A stretch of DNA of 51,237 nt from Phycisphaerae bacterium. Lineage in GTDB: Bacteria; Planctomycetota; Phycisphaerae; UBA1845. A program made the translations under genes and the position numbers. Location: contig JAJDEA010000054.1 in NCBI GenBank assembly GCA_029260035.1, positions 1 through 51,237 on the forward strand. Direction: 5' to 3'. The number at the start of each line of letters is the position of its first letter. The stretch's first letter is position 1. Shown here in pieces: positions 49,521 to 51,237 of the stretch. Under the pieces are notes generated by a model. It saw only the letters and a program-made list of their open reading frames with translations. It was not told the DNA's origin and made no database searches.

Positions 49521-51237
49521 TTGAAAAACGTAAGCATTCGTAACATCGCTATCATCGCACACGTTGACCACGGCAAGACCACGCTGGTCGATCAGATGCT
49601 CCGCCAATGTGGTCAGTTTCGTGAATCGCAACTCGATGGTGATCGTATCCTCGATTCCAATGACATCGAGCGTGAACGTGGCATTACCATTCTCTCCAAG
49701 AACATTGCCATTAGCTATAAGGGCACGAAGATCAATCTCATTGATACGCCGGGGCACGCGGATTTCGGTGGCGAGGTCGAACGCGTACTCAAGATGGCCG
49801 ACGGGTGCCTGCTGCTCGTGGATGCGTTTGAAGGACCTATGCCGCAGACGCGATTCGTATTGCGCAAAGCATTTGAGAATGGCCTAAAGCCATTGGTCGT
49901 CATCAACAAGATTGATCGAACCGATGCAAGGCACGAGTGTGTGCTGGACGAGGTGCTCGATCTCTTTATTGAACTCGGTGCGGACGATGAAGCCATTGAG
50001 TTTCCGACGGTATACGCCTCCGCTACGCAGGGGTTCGCGACACTGGAGCCAACGCAGCGACCAGACGACATATTTGCGTTGTTCGACATGATCCTTGAAC
50101 ACGTTCCTGCACCGGAGGTTCAATCAGACGCGCCGCTCCAGATGTTGATTACGACATTGGACTACAGCGACTATGTTGGGCGTATCGGAATTGGGCGTGT
50201 TTTCGCCGGTACGATTCGTGTCGGACAGGATACGATCGTCTTTGATCGCGACGGCACACAGCGGAAAGCGCGAATCAGCGAGCTTTACATATTTGACGGG
50301 CTTGGACGAAAAAAAGCGAAGGAAGTCCTCGCGGGTGACATCTGCGCAGTCGTTGGCGTCGAGGGAATCGACATTGGCAATACGATCGCGGACCTCGACA
50401 ACCCCAAGCCGCTTCCCATTATTCGTGTCGACGAACCGACACTCCATATGACCTTTCGGGTAAATGATTCGCCGTTTGCGGGGCGCTCGGGAAAATTCCT
50501 GACGTCACGCCACTTGCGCGATCGATTGGAAAAGGAAATGCAAAGCAACGTCGCTTTGCAGATGAAGCCTGGACATACCCCTGAGGAGTTCTTCGTTTCC
50601 GGTCGCGGCATGCTTCACCTTTCGATCCTCATCGAAAACATGAGGCGAGAGGGTTTTGAGCTTGCTGTAGGCAAGCCGAAAGTAATTTATCGAGAACTAA
50701 ATGGTAAGAAAACCGAGCCGATCGAGCTTTGCGTGGTCGAAGTCCCCTCGCAGCATGTTGGAACCGTCATGGAACTAATGGGCGGGCGCCGCAGCATTTG
50801 CAAAACGATGGAATCACGCGGCGACTCTTCATTGATGGAGTTCACCGTCCCGGCTCGTGGCTTGATCGGCTTGCGCAATCGAATGCTGACCGCCACAAAC
50901 GGAACCGCAATCATCCACCACAACTTCTACGAATATGAGTACTTCCGAGGCGACATTCCGGGCCGAAAGAACGGCGTCATGATCGCCAACGAGCCGGGCC
51001 GAATCACGGCTTACGCTTTGAATAATCTGGCTGACCGTGGCGACTTCTTTCTGGCACCTGGGGCAGAGGTGTACGACGGACAGGTTATTGGCGAGCACTG
51101 TCGAGACAATGACCTGGAGGTTAATATCTGCCGAGCCAAGAAGATGACCAACGTTCGAGCTGCGTCTTCCGACAAGACCGTCGTCCTCAAACCGCCTCGC
51201 GAAATGCCGATGGAGATGGCTTTGGAATTCATTGAGG
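49521..51237 (+). CDS. typA: Ribosome-associated translational GTPase TypA/BipA (3' partial)
   Basis: Starts with TTG at 49521: no ATG or GTG is available before an in-frame stop at 49455, and the next residues KNVSIRNIAIIAHVDHGKT match the family start. Visible GTPase motifs are G1 AHVDHGKT, G2 RGITI, G3 DTPGH, G4 NKID and G5 SAT. The EF-Tu-like beta-barrel domain (VGRIGIGRVFAGTIRVGQ), the domain III/V motifs (GRGMLHLSILIENMRREG, VPARGLIGLRNRML) and the TypA-specific C-terminal domain (VMIANEPGRITAYALNNL) follow in order. About 572 of an expected 600-610 residues are inside the window. It acts on the ribosome in stress and cold adaptation. Confidence 0.95.
   Translation, partial: MKNVSIRNIAIIAHVDHGKTTLVDQMLRQCGQFRESQLDGDRILDSNDIERERGITILSKNIAISYKGTKINLIDTPGHADFGGEVERVLKMADGCLLLVDAFEGPMPQTRFVLRKAFENGLKPLVVINKIDRTDARHECVLDEVLDLFIELGADDEAIEFPTVYASATQGFATLEPTQRPDDIFALFDMILEHVPAPEVQSDAPLQMLITTLDYSDYVGRIGIGRVFAGTIRVGQDTIVFDRDGTQRKARISELYIFDGLGRKKAKEVLAGDICAVVGVEGIDIGNTIADLDNPKPLPIIRVDEPTLHMTFRVNDSPFAGRSGKFLTSRHLRDRLEKEMQSNVALQMKPGHTPEEFFVSGRGMLHLSILIENMRREGFELAVGKPKVIYRELNGKKTEPIELCVVEVPSQHVGTVMELMGGRRSICKTMESRGDSSLMEFTVPARGLIGLRNRMLTATNGTAIIHHNFYEYEYFRGDIPGRKNGVMIANEPGRITAYALNNLADRGDFFLAPGAEVYDGQVIGEHCRDNDLEVNICRAKKMTNVRAASSDKTVVLKPPREMPMEMALEFIE

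Noticed and set aside
1..51237. tRNA, rRNA, CRISPR and transposase genes.
   Set aside because: Looked for by eye on both strands (T-loop motifs, direct repeats with spacers, DDE/HUH signatures); none seen, though a weak tRNA could be missed without a covariance search.

Overview
The window looks like chromosomal DNA from a Planctomycetota-type bacterium. This is inference from gene content: a PEP-CTERM protein with HAF-type repeats, many lipoproteins and secreted proteins of unknown function, a sulfatase-fold lipoprotein fused to TPRs, DUF2723- and TMTC-like membrane proteins, a PF09826-type beta-propeller lipoprotein, and a CheW-REC (CheV) protein. No rRNA, tRNA, CRISPR array, transposase or phage gene was seen. 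Coding density is high with mostly short gaps.

Layout. 1-6.7 kb: the 3' end of a HAF/PEP-CTERM gene, a pteridine-reductase-like SDR, a class II DnaJ/membrane protein pair, several small exported or zinc-ribbon proteins, and a cold-shock gene with a clear intrinsic terminator. 7.1-13.3 kb: a tightly overlapping peptide-type ABC transporter operon (oppA-B-C-D, minus strand) preceded by an exported helical protein; the second ATPase (OppF/DppF) is absent. 13.6-14.6 kb: a broken rex gene and a tiny secreted Asp/Phe/Tyr-rich protein. 14.8-21.8 kb: polA, cheV, two lipoproteins (one BamE-like) and a PQQ-type propeller. 21.8-28.3 kb: a divergent HD-GYP protein, a His-rich NhaD/CitMHS-like transporter, a small Cys-rich ORF and a sulfatase-TPR lipoprotein. 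28.6-36.9 kb: a propeller lipoprotein, a stand-alone Clp-N protein, ubiD, a DUF2723 membrane protein, a HAD phosphatase and a hemerythrin-like protein. 37.3-41.7 kb: a selenoprotein gene that ordinary ORF calling breaks, a lipoprotein, queE and a TMTC-like TPR protein. 42.0-48.6 kb: a minus-strand set of TonB-dependent receptor, YfiR-like protein and large hybrid histidine kinase, which reads as one outer-membrane-to-cytoplasm sensing unit. 49.5 kb to the end: the translational GTPase typA, cut by the window edge.

The most interesting observations are these. (1) An in-frame UGA at 37390 sits inside a thioredoxin-fold ArsC/Spx-like gene at the redox-active Cys position, followed by a compact hairpin; this is a strong selenocysteine candidate. 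(2) An approximately 80-bp dispersed intergenic repeat occurs in three copies (33.9, 41.8 and 49.2 kb). (3) The rex gene carries two separate lesions, one of which looks like loss of one unit of an 8-nt tandem repeat. (4) Two signalling proteins, an HD-GYP protein and the Hpt-like end of the hybrid kinase, have Gln where a key His is expected. Family assignments come from motif recognition without database searches.
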